From assembly GCA_013821865.1 (NCBI GenBank), contig PNJM01000003.1:1-27000 (forward strand): a stretch of DNA of 27,000 nucleotides. The letters run 5' to 3'. A program made the translations under genes and the position numbers. This document shows, piece after piece, positions 16,121 to 23,827 of the stretch. Numbering within the stretch: position 1 is the stretch's first letter; the number at the start of each line of letters is the position of its first letter. This stretch comes from Rhodocyclaceae bacterium. GTDB taxonomy: Bacteria; Pseudomonadota; Gammaproteobacteria; Burkholderiales; Rhodocyclaceae. The notes beneath the pieces are model-generated. The model was not told the DNA's origin, searched no databases, and worked only from the letters and a program-made list of their open reading frames with translations.

Positions 16121-18453
16121 CAGATGCTGAGTTTCTTCAGCGTTTCCGGGTTCTTCACCACTGCCTCGCGCCGCGTTTGCGGCGCTTCGATCAACGCCGC
16201 CGGCGGCAGGCTGTCGAGGCGGGAGAGAACAGCGGCATCGTTGCAGCCGGCCTCCAGCGTGACGACGACCTCGCTGGCGGTGGCGCCGCCGATGTTGAAG
16301 CATTGCTTGCCCAGCTTGTGGTTGAGCGGCTTGAGCACGCCGGCCTGGACGAGGTCGGCGGTATTGGCCATGCCGCCGGAGAGTTCGGTGTCGAACACCG
16401 CCTCGTTGGCGCTAGCGGAGGCGAGATTCACGGCGAGCACGGCGCGCAGGCCGTTCAGTTCGCGCAGAATCTGCTGCGCAGTGTCCTTGTCCGGCAGGTC
16501 TTGCAGCTTCAGGCGAACCTTCTGGCCGACGAAATGGAAGTGGGAGAGGAAGAAGCCCTTGGAGAACTCCTCGCCGATCAGCTTGCCCACGTCCCGCAGC
16601 GCCTCGTCCTCGGTGGCCCAGCTCGTCTTCTCCGGAATCCTGGTGTTGTAGTAGATCTCCTCGCCGCTCTTCTTGTCGGTGGCCTTCACGGTCCATGACG
16701 TGAGGACGAATTTCTCGACCGTGATGCCGGAGGCGGCGAGCTTGGCGGAGAGTTTCTTGAACCTGGCCTCGCCCGTTATGGCGAAATCGGCGATTTGCTT
16801 CGCGTTCTTTTGCTCGTCGTTCCAGATGCGGAAGCCGAAGGACTGGATGCGTTCCTTGAGCAGGTTCTCGGCCACGGGCGAACGCTGCCCCGGCGCGGCC
16901 GGATCGGCCTCGGCGCTCTTGGTGGCGATGGCGACCGAGATTTTCGGGTCGCCGTTGTTGCGGATGAATTCGATGCGCTCGTCGGCGGACATCTGGTTGA
17001 GCGATTTCTGCACATCCCGCACGCGCACCGTGGCGCGGGTCGTCAGCGACATCAGGCCGTCCTTGCCCAGCTGCGGCTGCCGCTCTTCCAGCACGGCCTG
17101 GATGAAGTCGCCGCTTTTGGCCAGCAGTTTCTCGCGCACTACGCCATAGTTTTTCGTCAGCGAACCTTGTTCGATATAGAGCGTGACGGCCTTCTCGACC
17201 AGCTGTCGCCTGGCGTCTTCGCGCAAGTCGGCGTTGAGCAGTCCCTTGTCCTGCTGGTAGCGCGGATCGGAAGGATCGGCGAGGCCGAGAGCGCTGATGG
17301 CCATCGTGCCCTGGTCAACCGCAGGTGCGGCGCTGATGGCGGCAGGAGCCGCCGTCTGCGGGGTGGCTGGAATTTCCGGCTGCGGTGCGCCGCTCTTGCC
17401 CATGAATACCCAGGCGGCCGCGCCGAGGCCGATCGCGGCTATGCCGCCGACGATGGCGAGCGCCAGTCCCTGCGACTGCTTTTTCGGTTGTGCCGGTGTC
17501 GCCGCAGCCGCCGGCGCCGGCTGCACCTGAGCAGGCGCAGCCTTCGGTATCGCCACCGTCTTGTCTGCCGCCATCACCAGGGTTGCCTCGTTAGCGGTGC
17601 CGACGAGTGTCGCTCCGCTGTCGGCCATGGGCTGGCCGGCCGCGGCGGCCTTGATCGCCTCGGCGAACTCGCGCCCGCTCTGGAAGCGTTCGTCCGGGCG
17701 CTTGGCCAGGGCTTTTCGGATCAGCGCGTCGAAGGGGCGCGGCACCTGCACGTTCAGCTCGCTCGGCGCCGCCGGCTCTTCCTTCAGCACCTTGTGCATG
17801 ATGGTGGTGAGCGCGCCGGTGAACGGCTTCTCGCCGGTGAGGAACTGGTAGAGGATGACACCGGCCGAGAAGAGATCGGAGCGGCCATCCACGGTCTGCC
17901 CCATGAACTGCTCGGGCGACATGTAGGAGGGGGTGCCAAGCACCGAGCCGGCCTGGGTCAGCGTGGAGGATTCGACGCGGGCGATGCCGAAATCGGCCAC
18001 TTTCACCGTGCCGTCCTTGAGCAGGATGATGTTGGACGGCTTGATGTCGCGATGCACGACGCCGCTCTTGTGCGAGTAGTCGAGCGCATCGAGCAGTTGC
18101 GCCATGATGCGGACGATCTCGGACATGGGAAAGCGCTCGCTGGCATCGAGCCGGTCCTTCAGTTCGCGGCCTTCGATGAATTCCATGGCGATGAAGGCCG
18201 TTCCTTCATCTTCCCCGTATTCGTAGATGGCGACGACGTTGGGATGATTGAGGCGGCCCGCGGCCTGCGCTTCGCGCTTGAAACGGGCGAGTATCTCTTC
18301 GACTTCGGCGCGGTCGAGCTGATCGCGGCGCACGGTCTTCAGGGCGACGCGGCGGCCGATCATCGGGTCGAAGCCTTCATACACGATGCCCATCGCGCCC
18401 TGGCCGAGTTCGCGCCGGATTTCGTACTTGCCGAGCTTCTTGAGTTCAGTCAT
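16120..18453 (-). CDS. Transmembrane Hanks-type Ser/Thr kinase with FlgT-like periplasmic part
   Basis: 777-aa protein. The kinase domain is about 10-265: G-loop GQGAMG at 17-22, K39, HRDIKPSN at 134-141, DFG at 154-156, GTPSYMSPE at 173-181. All catalytic residues are present. A 60-residue linker holds Thr motifs ATLVG, ATLVM and DKTVAI. One membrane segment is at about 329-351, placing the rest in the periplasm. About 390-485 (REDARRQLVEKAVTLYIEQG, then TTRATVRVRDV) resembles the FlgT N-terminal fold. About 525-640 resembles the 218-aa protein encoded upstream, and 640-750 is a further alpha/beta module. The start has GGAGG 4 nt before. It is the third gene of a minus-strand unit after the CsgG-like gene. 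Periplasmic assignments are by eye. Confidence 0.93.
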   Translation of the reverse strand: MTELKKLGKYEIRRELGQGAMGIVYEGFDPMIGRRVALKTVRRDQLDRAEVEEILARFKREAQAAGRLNHPNVVAIYEYGEDEGTAFIAMEFIEGRELKDRLDASERFPMSEIVRIMAQLLDALDYSHKSGVVHRDIKPSNIILLKDGTVKVADFGIARVESSTLTQAGSVLGTPSYMSPEQFMGQTVDGRSDLFSAGVILYQFLTGEKPFTGALTTIMHKVLKEEPAAPSELNVQVPRPFDALIRKALAKRPDERFQSGREFAEAIKAAAAGQPMADSGATLVGTANEATLVMAADKTVAIPKAAPAQVQPAPAAAATPAQPKKQSQGLALAIVGGIAAIGLGAAAWVFMGKSGAPQPEIPATPQTAAPAAISAAPAVDQGTMAISALGLADPSDPRYQQDKGLLNADLREDARRQLVEKAVTLYIEQGSLTKNYGVVREKLLAKSGDFIQAVLEERQPQLGKDGLMSLTTRATVRVRDVQKSLNQMSADERIEFIRNNGDPKISVAIATKSAEADPAAPGQRSPVAENLLKERIQSFGFRIWNDEQKNAKQIADFAITGEARFKKLSAKLAASGITVEKFVLTSWTVKATDKKSGEEIYYNTRIPEKTSWATEDEALRDVGKLIGEEFSKGFFLSHFHFVGQKVRLKLQDLPDKDTAQQILRELNGLRAVLAVNLASASANEAVFDTELSGGMANTADLVQAGVLKPLNHKLGKQCFNIGGATASEVVVTLEAGCNDAAVLSRLDSLPPAALIEAPQTRREAVVKNPETLKKLSI

Positions 18454-18476
18454 TCCGCCTCCCTGTTTGGCGGGGA

Positions 18477-18495
18477 TGACGGCGTTCCGCCGTCA
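18477..18495 (-). other. Intercistronic stem-loop at the CsgG-like stop
   Basis: A perfect 8-bp stem TGACGGCG/CGCCGTCA with a 3-nt loop overlaps the stop codon of the CsgG-like gene and lies 24 bp before the kinase start. No T run follows on the minus strand, so it is not a full terminator. It may stabilise the upstream mRNA part or adjust relative expression of the kinase. Confidence 0.6.
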
Positions 18496-19293
18496 CTTGT
18501 GCTTCGAGTCGATTTCCCAGACGTTCTTCTGCACCAGCCGCTGCACCATGCCGTCCAGCGTCAGGCCGCCTTGCTCTCCGCCGGAGAAGTCCATCACCGA
18601 GGTGGCCTTGGCTCCCAGTTCCATTTTTTCCTCGGTATAGCCCTGGGCCACCTGCTCGGTGGTGTTGGCATCGATGATCTTCCAGCGCATGCCGATGATC
18701 CAGACGCCGGTCGACTCGCCGGTCTTGACCGAACTCACCGCGACATCGGCCGCCGCGCCGCCAAGGCCGCCGCCGAAGATGCCGAGCAGGGCGCCGACCG
18801 GCCGGCCGTCGAAGCCCGACTGCGCCTGCGCCACCTGTTCCGCCTTGAGGATGTCGAACTTGACCACCCACTTGGTCGTTTTCAGCTTGCCTTTCTGCAG
18901 GTATTTGCGCGCCGCCTGCGGATCGCCCAGGTTGTAGGCAAGCTGGAACTCCTGCAGCAGCGGCCCGAGATTGGCCCGCTCCAGCACCTTGAAGTTGGCC
19001 TTGGAGAGTTCCAGCTCGGCGAAGTCGGCGATGTTGTTGGGGCCGAATTTCTGCGCGAAATTGGCGTTGTTGCTCTTGACCTCGCCGGGGATGACGATCA
19101 GGGCCGGTCCGGGCTTGCCGGCATTGGCGTACTCGACGGGCTTGTACATGCCCTTGTCGGCCATCTCGTTGGCTTTTTTCGAGGTGTCCGAGCCTTGCGT
19201 GGGTGAGGGGCTGTCGAAGGTGGGCTGGGCGGATGCGGTGGCGGCGGCGGCCAGAAATGCGACGCAGAGCAAGCGGAGTGTCGTGTTGTTCAT
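18493..19293 (-). CDS. CsgG/HfaB-like exported protein
   Basis: 266-aa protein with a signal peptide (about 1-22, cleavage near ATASA-Q). The mature part resembles the CsgG/HfaB fold: ALIVIPGEV strand, FAELELSKANFKVLERANLG (helix then the ER.NL motif of the family) at 91-110, TTKWVVKFDILKAEQV, a Gly-rich hydrophobic stretch at 167-182, and VWIIGMRWKIIDANTTEQVA. CsgG is an outer-membrane curli secretion lipoprotein. This one lacks a lipobox Cys and no curli genes are nearby, so a curli role is unlikely. A GGGAG ribosome site precedes the ATG. It sits 20 bp after the FlgT-like gene and 39 bp before the kinase gene, so the three genes are probably co-expressed. Confidence 0.7.
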   Translation of the reverse strand: MNNTTLRLLCVAFLAAAATASAQPTFDSPSPTQGSDTSKKANEMADKGMYKPVEYANAGKPGPALIVIPGEVKSNNANFAQKFGPNNIADFAELELSKANFKVLERANLGPLLQEFQLAYNLGDPQAARKYLQKGKLKTTKWVVKFDILKAEQVAQAQSGFDGRPVGALLGIFGGGLGGAAADVAVSSVKTGESTGVWIIGMRWKIIDANTTEQVAQGYTEEKMELGAKATSVMDFSGGEQGGLTLDGMVQRLVQKNVWEIDSKHK

Positions 19294-19313
19294 GTTGGAT
19301 CTCCCGGTTGAGC

Positions 19314-19970
19314 CTATTTGCCCTTGCCGGCGATGCCGGCGCGGCAGTAATCGTTATAGAGCTGGGCGACGACCTCGTCGGCCTGTTCATTCACCAGGGT
19401 GAGCGCCATGCCGAGCGTGTCGGTGCCCGAGTAGGAATCGGCGCGGGCGGCGACGCTGGAGAGGGTCTTTCCGCTCGCCGCGACGAGGGTGAAGCCCATG
19501 TTGATCGCCACCTCGTTGATCTTCAGCACCGGGTTGATGCCGGTCTGGGTGGCGATGAGGCCGCGCAGCACGAAGTTGGCGCCGAGCTTCTTCGAGGCGT
19601 TGATGGCGGCGTCAGGGTCGTTGCGGAAATGGGCCTCGATCTCGGCCTGGGCGATCTGCCGCCGGATCTCGTCCTGGGTGTAGGTCTTCAGGCCGAGGGC
19701 GCGCAGGCGGTGATTGATGGCCTGGAAGTGCGGGCCGTAGCGGCTCTGCGTGGTGTTGAAGCCGTTGCTGGTGTGCTCTGCGATCACCACCATGATCTTC
19801 TGCCCCTTGAGCTGCTGCCTGCACGGCACCGAGACGAGCTGGCCGATGCGGTTGGCCTTGGCGGCATCCTCGGCCCTGGACTTGTCCTCCTCTTCGGAGA
19901 ACCTGAAGGCGAAAGCCGGATGGGTGGCGCACGCCATCGAGAGGCACATGATCAGCAGGCGGGCGCGCAT
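19314..19970 (-). CDS. Exported FlgT-like/paralogue of the kinase periplasmic domain
   Basis: 218-aa protein with signal peptide 1 to about 21 (LLIMCLSMACATHPAFA). The body includes GQKIMVVIAEHTSNGFNTTQ at 57-76, LRALGLKTYTQDEIRRQIAQ at 89-108, KKLGANFVLRGLIATQTGI at 127-145, then KINEVAINMGFTLVAASGK. The order of a short strand, an EQ/DE helix, a long amphipathic helix, then a run of strands ending in a repeat with conserved SG resembles kinase residues 525-640. The ATG at 19970 was chosen over 20039 because GGAGG (minus strand, about 19979-19983) precedes it and it starts the signal peptide. It has no flagellar neighbours. Function unknown. First gene of the kinase unit. Confidence 0.62.
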   Translation of the reverse strand: MRARLLIMCLSMACATHPAFAFRFSEEEDKSRAEDAAKANRIGQLVSVPCRQQLKGQKIMVVIAEHTSNGFNTTQSRYGPHFQAINHRLRALGLKTYTQDEIRRQIAQAEIEAHFRNDPDAAINASKKLGANFVLRGLIATQTGINPVLKINEVAINMGFTLVAASGKTLSSVAARADSYSGTDTLGMALTLVNEQADEVVAQLYNDYCRAGIAGKGK

Positions 19971-20017
19971 GGGGGCTGCCTCCGAGAGTCGAAGCAATGC
20001 GAAGTGGATGATTGTGG

Positions 20018-20078
20018 CAAAAAAAATGCCCCTGTACAACCGGCGGGCATTGGCGTCCCGCCGCGGACAGGGGCATTT
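20018..20078 (-). terminator. Long two-tier terminator hairpin after psiF-like gene
   Basis: The outer stem is 12 bp, perfect (AAATGCCCCTGT with ACAGGGGCATTT, 20024-20035 and 20067-20078). The inner 7-bp stem is CGGCGGG/CCCGCCG (20041-20047, 20057-20063). On the minus strand the hairpin is followed by a run of eight T, so it should stop transcription from the PsiF-like gene before the FlgT-like gene. Confidence 0.85.
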
Positions 20079-20080
20079 CG

Positions 20081-20100
20081 CGTCAGCCGCGCGGCTGACG
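20081..20100. repeat. Perfect 20-bp palindrome
   Basis: CGTCAGCCGC followed directly by GCGGCTGACG is a perfect inverted repeat of two 10-base arms. It lies 12 bp after the PsiF-like stop and just before the large terminator. It could be an extra 3' hairpin or a protein-binding site; the sequence alone does not decide. Confidence 0.7.
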
Positions 20101-20112
20101 GAAGCTTTCGGG

Positions 20113-20385
20113 TCAGCCCTTGAGGCAGTCGCTCATGAACTTCTTGCGCTCGTCGCCCTTGAGTTTCTTGTCGCCGGCTTCCTTGTTGCAGGCCTTCATT
20201 CTTTCCTGCTGCTTGCGCTGCTTCTCGGAAGGCGCTTTCTTCTCTTCGGCCTTTTTCTCGGCCGGAGCCGCGACTTTCTTTTCAGCGGCGGGTTTCTTGT
20301 CGGCGGCGGCCGGAGCGGCGGTCTGCGCCAGTGCGAAATGGGTGGTCAGCAGGGAAACGGCAGCGGCCAGAATCAGTTTTTTCAT
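20113..20385 (-). CDS. PsiF-repeat exported protein
   Basis: 90-aa protein. Residues 1 to about 20 form a signal peptide (MKKLILAAAVSLLTTHFALA). An Ala/Lys/Glu-rich linker covers about 21-58. One C-terminal PsiF repeat has the shape RMKACNKEAGDKKLKGDERKKF followed by MSDCLKG, with the two spaced cysteines of the family. E. coli PsiF carries two such repeats, so this is a one-repeat, linker-rich relative. E. coli psiF belongs to the phosphate-starvation regulon. No Pho box was identified here. The ATG at 20385 has GGAG 7 nt upstream. It is on the same strand as hprK (90-bp gap) but probably has its own terminator downstream. Confidence 0.8.
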   Translation of the reverse strand: MKKLILAAAVSLLTTHFALAQTAAPAAADKKPAAEKKVAAPAEKKAEEKKAPSEKQRKQQERMKACNKEAGDKKLKGDERKKFMSDCLKG

Positions 20386-20474
20386 CGTATTCTCCATGAC
20401 GTGAAAGGGCGCGGCGACGACCGCAGGAAATCCCTGTGGGACGGGCCGCAAGGGAAAAACGATCGAAGGAACGC

Positions 20475-21422
20475 TTAGTTGACGGCGGGGTCGTCGCCGT
20501 TGCCGAGCGCGTGCTTCTGCCGCTCGACGAACTCCTGCGTGCTGTCTATGCCGCGCAGGAGCAGGATGGTCGAGCGCACCGCGGCCTCGAGCAGCACCGC
20601 CAGGTTGCGGCCGGCGGCCACCGGGATGGTGACGGTGCGCACCGGCACGCCGAGGATCTCCTCGGTTTCCGCGCCGAGGGGCAGGCGGTCGATTTCCACC
20701 GCACCTTTCTGCGGCCGCTTGAGGCGGACGATGAGCTTGAGCTTCATCTTGCGCCGACAGGCCGTCTCGCCGAACACGGTGCGGATGTTGAGGATGCCGA
20801 GGCCGCGCACCTCGAGGAAGTCCCTCAGCATGGGCGGGCAGCGGGCTTCCAGCGTTTGCGGGGCGACGCGGGAGATTTCCACGATGTCGTCCGCCACGAA
20901 GCCGTGGCCGCGCGAGATCAGCTCAAGCGCCAGCTCGCTCTTGCCCACGCCGGACTCGCCGGTGATGAGCACACCCATGCCGAGCACGTCCATCATCACG
21001 CCGTGCGTCTCGAAAGTTTCGGCCAGCTGGCGCGAGAGCCAGATGCGCAGCAGGTCGATGACGCCGGCGGCCGACTGCGGCGTCGAGAAGAGCGCGGTGT
21101 CGCCCTGTTCGCAGGCATCGTGCACGACCTGCGGAATTTCGCAGCCGTCGGCCACGATGATGGCGGGCGGTCTGGCGGCAATGATCTCCGTGATGTGGCG
21201 CGAGACGCGCATGACATGCTGCTTCGCCGCCCAGTTGATTTCCGGGGTGCCGATGATCTGCATGCGGTCGGGGTGGATCAGGTTGAGGTGGCCGACGAGG
21301 TCGGCCGGCGAGGCGTGCAGGTGATTGACGACGATCGGCACCTCGCGGTTGCCGCTTACCCAGGTGAGGCGCAGCCGCTCCCTGTGGTACTCAAACAGTT
21401 GGGCTACGCTCGCCTGCCGCAT
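20475..21422 (-). CDS. hprK: HPr kinase/phosphorylase
   Basis: 315-aa bifunctional enzyme that phosphorylates/dephosphorylates HPr on a serine. The P-loop is GESGVGKS at 155-162, H140 precedes it, ADD is at 178-180 and the signature EVRGLGILNI is at 204-213. In betaproteobacteria it acts with the nitrogen-PTS rather than sugar uptake. The ATG at 21422 gives MRQASVAQLFEYHRERL, the family start, and overlaps the ptsN end by 32 bp, so translation is likely coupled. rapZ usually follows in this gene group. Here a PsiF-like gene follows. Confidence 0.97.
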   Translation of the reverse strand: MRQASVAQLFEYHRERLRLTWVSGNREVPIVVNHLHASPADLVGHLNLIHPDRMQIIGTPEINWAAKQHVMRVSRHITEIIAARPPAIIVADGCEIPQVVHDACEQGDTALFSTPQSAAGVIDLLRIWLSRQLAETFETHGVMMDVLGMGVLITGESGVGKSELALELISRGHGFVADDIVEISRVAPQTLEARCPPMLRDFLEVRGLGILNIRTVFGETACRRKMKLKLIVRLKRPQKGAVEIDRLPLGAETEEILGVPVRTVTIPVAAGRNLAVLLEAAVRSTILLLRGIDSTQEFVERQKHALGNGDDPAVN

Positions 21423-21876
21423 GGGGCTGCCAGTTGCCGAGGAGGGCGTGGAGCGCCGCGGCGTCAGGCGCCGCGGCGAGCTGCTCGCGGAAGGCCTTGT
21501 CGCTGAACATCTGCGCCAGTTCCGAGAGAATCTGCAGGTGGTGTTCGGTGGCCTGCTCGGGGACCAGCAGCACGAAGAGCAGGCTGACCGGCTTGCCGTC
21601 CGGCGCGTCGAATTGCACCGGTGCGGACAGGCGCAGGAAGCCGCCCACCGCCTCCTTCAGCCCCTTGATGCGTCCATGAGGGATGGCTACGCCCTGGCCC
21701 AGTCCGGTCGAGCCGAGCTTCTCGCGCGCGAACAGGCTGTCGAAGACGGTGCTGCGGCCGATGCCCTGGTTGTTCTCGAACATGATCCCGGCCTGCTCGA
21801 AGACGCGCTTCTTGCTGCTGGCCTCGAGGCCGACGAGGACGTTCGACAGCGGCAGGAGTTTGGCAATGAGGGTCAT
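21391..21876 (-). CDS. ptsN: PTS IIA-like nitrogen regulatory protein (EIIA-Ntr)
   Basis: 161-aa PTS IIA domain of the fructose/mannitol type. The phosphorylated histidine is H67 in AIPHGRI, preceded by GSTGLGQGV. Conserved flanks are FDSLFAREKLGS and PVSLLFVLLVPEQATEHHLQ. It receives phosphate from Npr and controls processes such as potassium uptake and envelope or nitrogen regulation in related bacteria. It lies between hpf (77-bp gap) and hprK (32-bp overlap), the order expected next to rpoN. Confidence 0.96.
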   Translation of the reverse strand: MTLIAKLLPLSNVLVGLEASSKKRVFEQAGIMFENNQGIGRSTVFDSLFAREKLGSTGLGQGVAIPHGRIKGLKEAVGGFLRLSAPVQFDAPDGKPVSLLFVLLVPEQATEHHLQILSELAQMFSDKAFREQLAAAPDAAALHALLGNWQPHAAGERSPTV

Positions 21877-21953
21877 GCTGGAAAGGGCTGGGCGGCGAAA
21901 GCAATAGGTGGCCTTGCTCGGATAGGCGGCGGATTATACCGACAAAAGCCCGA

Positions 21954-22274
21954 TCATTCCACGGCCTGGTGCTTGAGGGATTCATGGGAGTGCCCGGCCT
22001 TCTTCTCCTTGTGCTTGAGCACCTGCCGGTCGAGCTTGTCCGCCAGGGCGTCGATGGCGGCGTAGAGACTCTCGTCCAGTGCTTCGACGAAGATGTCCTT
22101 GCCGCGCACATGCACCGTAATCTCGGCCTTCTGCCTGAGCTTCTCCACCGAGAGAATCACATGCACCCCGGTGACGTGGTCGAAGTGCCGGATGACACGG
22201 TCGAGCTTGCTCGCGACATAGTCGTGAATGGCAGGCGTGACTTCGAGGTGATGACCGGTGATGTTCAGGTTCAT
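21954..22274 (-). CDS. hpf: Ribosome hibernation promoting factor (short HPF/RaiA type)
   Basis: 106-aa protein that binds the 30S decoding region in stationary phase and promotes hibernating ribosome dimers. The start MNLNITGHHLEVTPAIHDYV and the block AEITVHVRGKDIFVEALDES followed by DLYAAIDAL-like YAAIDALADKLDRQ are characteristic. The length shows the short form without the dimerising C-terminal domain. The tail is His/Lys-rich. It lies 98 bp downstream of rpoN, in the conserved rpoN-hpf-ptsN order. An AGGAG-type site precedes the start (minus strand). Confidence 0.94.
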   Translation of the reverse strand: MNLNITGHHLEVTPAIHDYVASKLDRVIRHFDHVTGVHVILSVEKLRQKAEITVHVRGKDIFVEALDESLYAAIDALADKLDRQVLKHKEKKAGHSHESLKHQAVE

Positions 22275-22372
22275 GATTGCTCCTTTGCGAGTTGAGGCTT
22301 CGGCGGCGGCCCGCCTGCAGCCCTTGGGTGAATCTGCCGTGTCGGTTGTTTAACGGCCCGGAAACCGCGCAC

Positions 22373-23794
22373 TTAAATGGACTTCCTCAGGTTGACAGGC
22401 GGAATGTTGAGCGCTTCCCGGTACTTGGCGATGGTGCGCCGGGCCACGACGATGCCCTGCTGGCCGAGGATTTCGGCGATCTTGGCGTCCGACAGCGGCT
22501 TCTTGGCGTCCTCGGCGCCGACCAGCTGCTTGATGAGGGCGCGGATGGCGGTGGACGAGGCGGCCCCGCCGGCCTCGGTCGCCACGTGGCTGCCGAAGAA
22601 GTACTTCAGCTCGTAAATGCCGCGCGGCGTGGCCATGTACTTCTGCGTCGTCACGCGCGAGATGGTCGATTCGTGCAGGCCGAGCTGGTCGGCGATCTCG
22701 CGCAGGGTGAGCGGTCGCATGGCCACTTCGCCGTGCTCGAAGAACTGGCGCTGGCGGTCGACGATGGCCTGCGATACGCGCTGTATGGTTTCGAAGCGCT
22801 GCTGCACGTTCTTGATCAGCCACTTCGCCTCCTGCAGCTGGCTCGACAATCCGCTGCCGCGCTGGCCTTGCAGGATGTCGGCGTAGAGGCGGTTGATTCT
22901 CAGCCGCGGCATGGCGTCGGGGTTGAGCGAGGCGGCCCACTGTCCGCGCGCCTTGCGCACGATCACGTCGGGAATGATGTAGCGCGCATTGTCCGGGGAG
23001 AACTGCGCGCCCGGGCGCGGGTTGAGCGAGCAGATCAGGGCATGGGCCCCGCGCAGTTCGTCCTCGCTGCAGGCCACCGCCTTGCGCAGGCGCACGTAGT
23101 CGCGCGCGGCGAGCTGGTCGAGGTGGCTGCGCGCGATCTTCAGCGCCAGGTCGCGCGTTTTGGTCGCCGGCAGGTTGATCAGTTGCAGCGAGAGACACTC
23201 CGCGGCATTCCTTGCGCCGATGCCGGGCGGATCGAAATTCTGCAGATGCTTCAGCGCGATCTGCAGGTCGTCGATATCCACCTCCAGTTCGGGCGGCAGC
23301 ATCTCGGCCAGTTCTTCCAGGCTTTGCGCCAGATAGCCGTCGTCGTCGAGCGCCTCGATGAGGAAGCGCACCAGGCTGCGGTCGCGCTCGGAGAGCGGCG
23401 TCATCGCCAGTTGCGTGCCGAGATGATCGCGCAGCGAAATGGTCGCGGCCTGGATCTCGGCGTAGGAAGGCTCGTCGTTGTCGTCGCGCGGCTGCGCGGC
23501 GGAGCCGCTGGTTTCGCTCAACCAGTCGGTCGGACTGCTGTCGCCGAAGTTCGGCCCCGGCTCGGCGCCATCGAGGGATTCGGTGGGCGCTTGCAGGGCG
23601 TCGCCCGAGGCGGCGTAGACCGGGGCTTCGGGCACCGGCTCGTCCTCGCGCTCGAGCAGCGGATTCTCCTGCAGGAAGTTCTCGATCTCCTGGTTCAGCT
23701 CGAGCGTAGACAGTTGCAGCAGGCGGATCGACTGCTGCAACTGCGGCGTCAGTGCGAGATGCTGAGAGAGCTTGAGCTGGAGAGTTTGTTTCAT
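22373..23794 (-). CDS. rpoN: RNA polymerase sigma-54 factor
   Basis: 473-aa sigma-N. The Gln/Leu-rich region I at 1-50 ([20 protein letters not shown]) interacts with enhancer-binding activators. The acidic region II is variable. Core-binding region III begins at about 110. The helix-turn-helix [20 protein letters not shown] and the RpoN box [10 protein letters not shown] at 451-460 read the -12/-24 promoter. Complete and normal in length. It lies 33 bp downstream of lptB. Whether it is a second rpoN paralogue cannot be told from one window. Confidence 0.98.
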   Translation of the reverse strand: MKQTLQLKLSQHLALTPQLQQSIRLLQLSTLELNQEIENFLQENPLLEREDEPVPEAPVYAASGDALQAPTESLDGAEPGPNFGDSSPTDWLSETSGSAAQPRDDNDEPSYAEIQAATISLRDHLGTQLAMTPLSERDRSLVRFLIEALDDDGYLAQSLEELAEMLPPELEVDIDDLQIALKHLQNFDPPGIGARNAAECLSLQLINLPATKTRDLALKIARSHLDQLAARDYVRLRKAVACSEDELRGAHALICSLNPRPGAQFSPDNARYIIPDVIVRKARGQWAASLNPDAMPRLRINRLYADILQGQRGSGLSSQLQEAKWLIKNVQQRFETIQRVSQAIVDRQRQFFEHGEVAMRPLTLREIADQLGLHESTISRVTTQKYMATPRGIYELKYFFGSHVATEAGGAASSTAIRALIKQLVGAEDAKKPLSDAKIAEILGQQGIVVARRTIAKYREALNIPPVNLRKSI

Positions 23795-23827
23795 CGACCG
23801 ACACGGAAAGTCGGCATGGGCAGTTTT

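Noticed and set aside
16795..19206. 803-aa plus-strand frame opposite the kinase and CsgG-like genes
   Set aside because: No recognisable domain, His/Asp/Leu-rich antisense composition, and a convincing kinase on the other strand.
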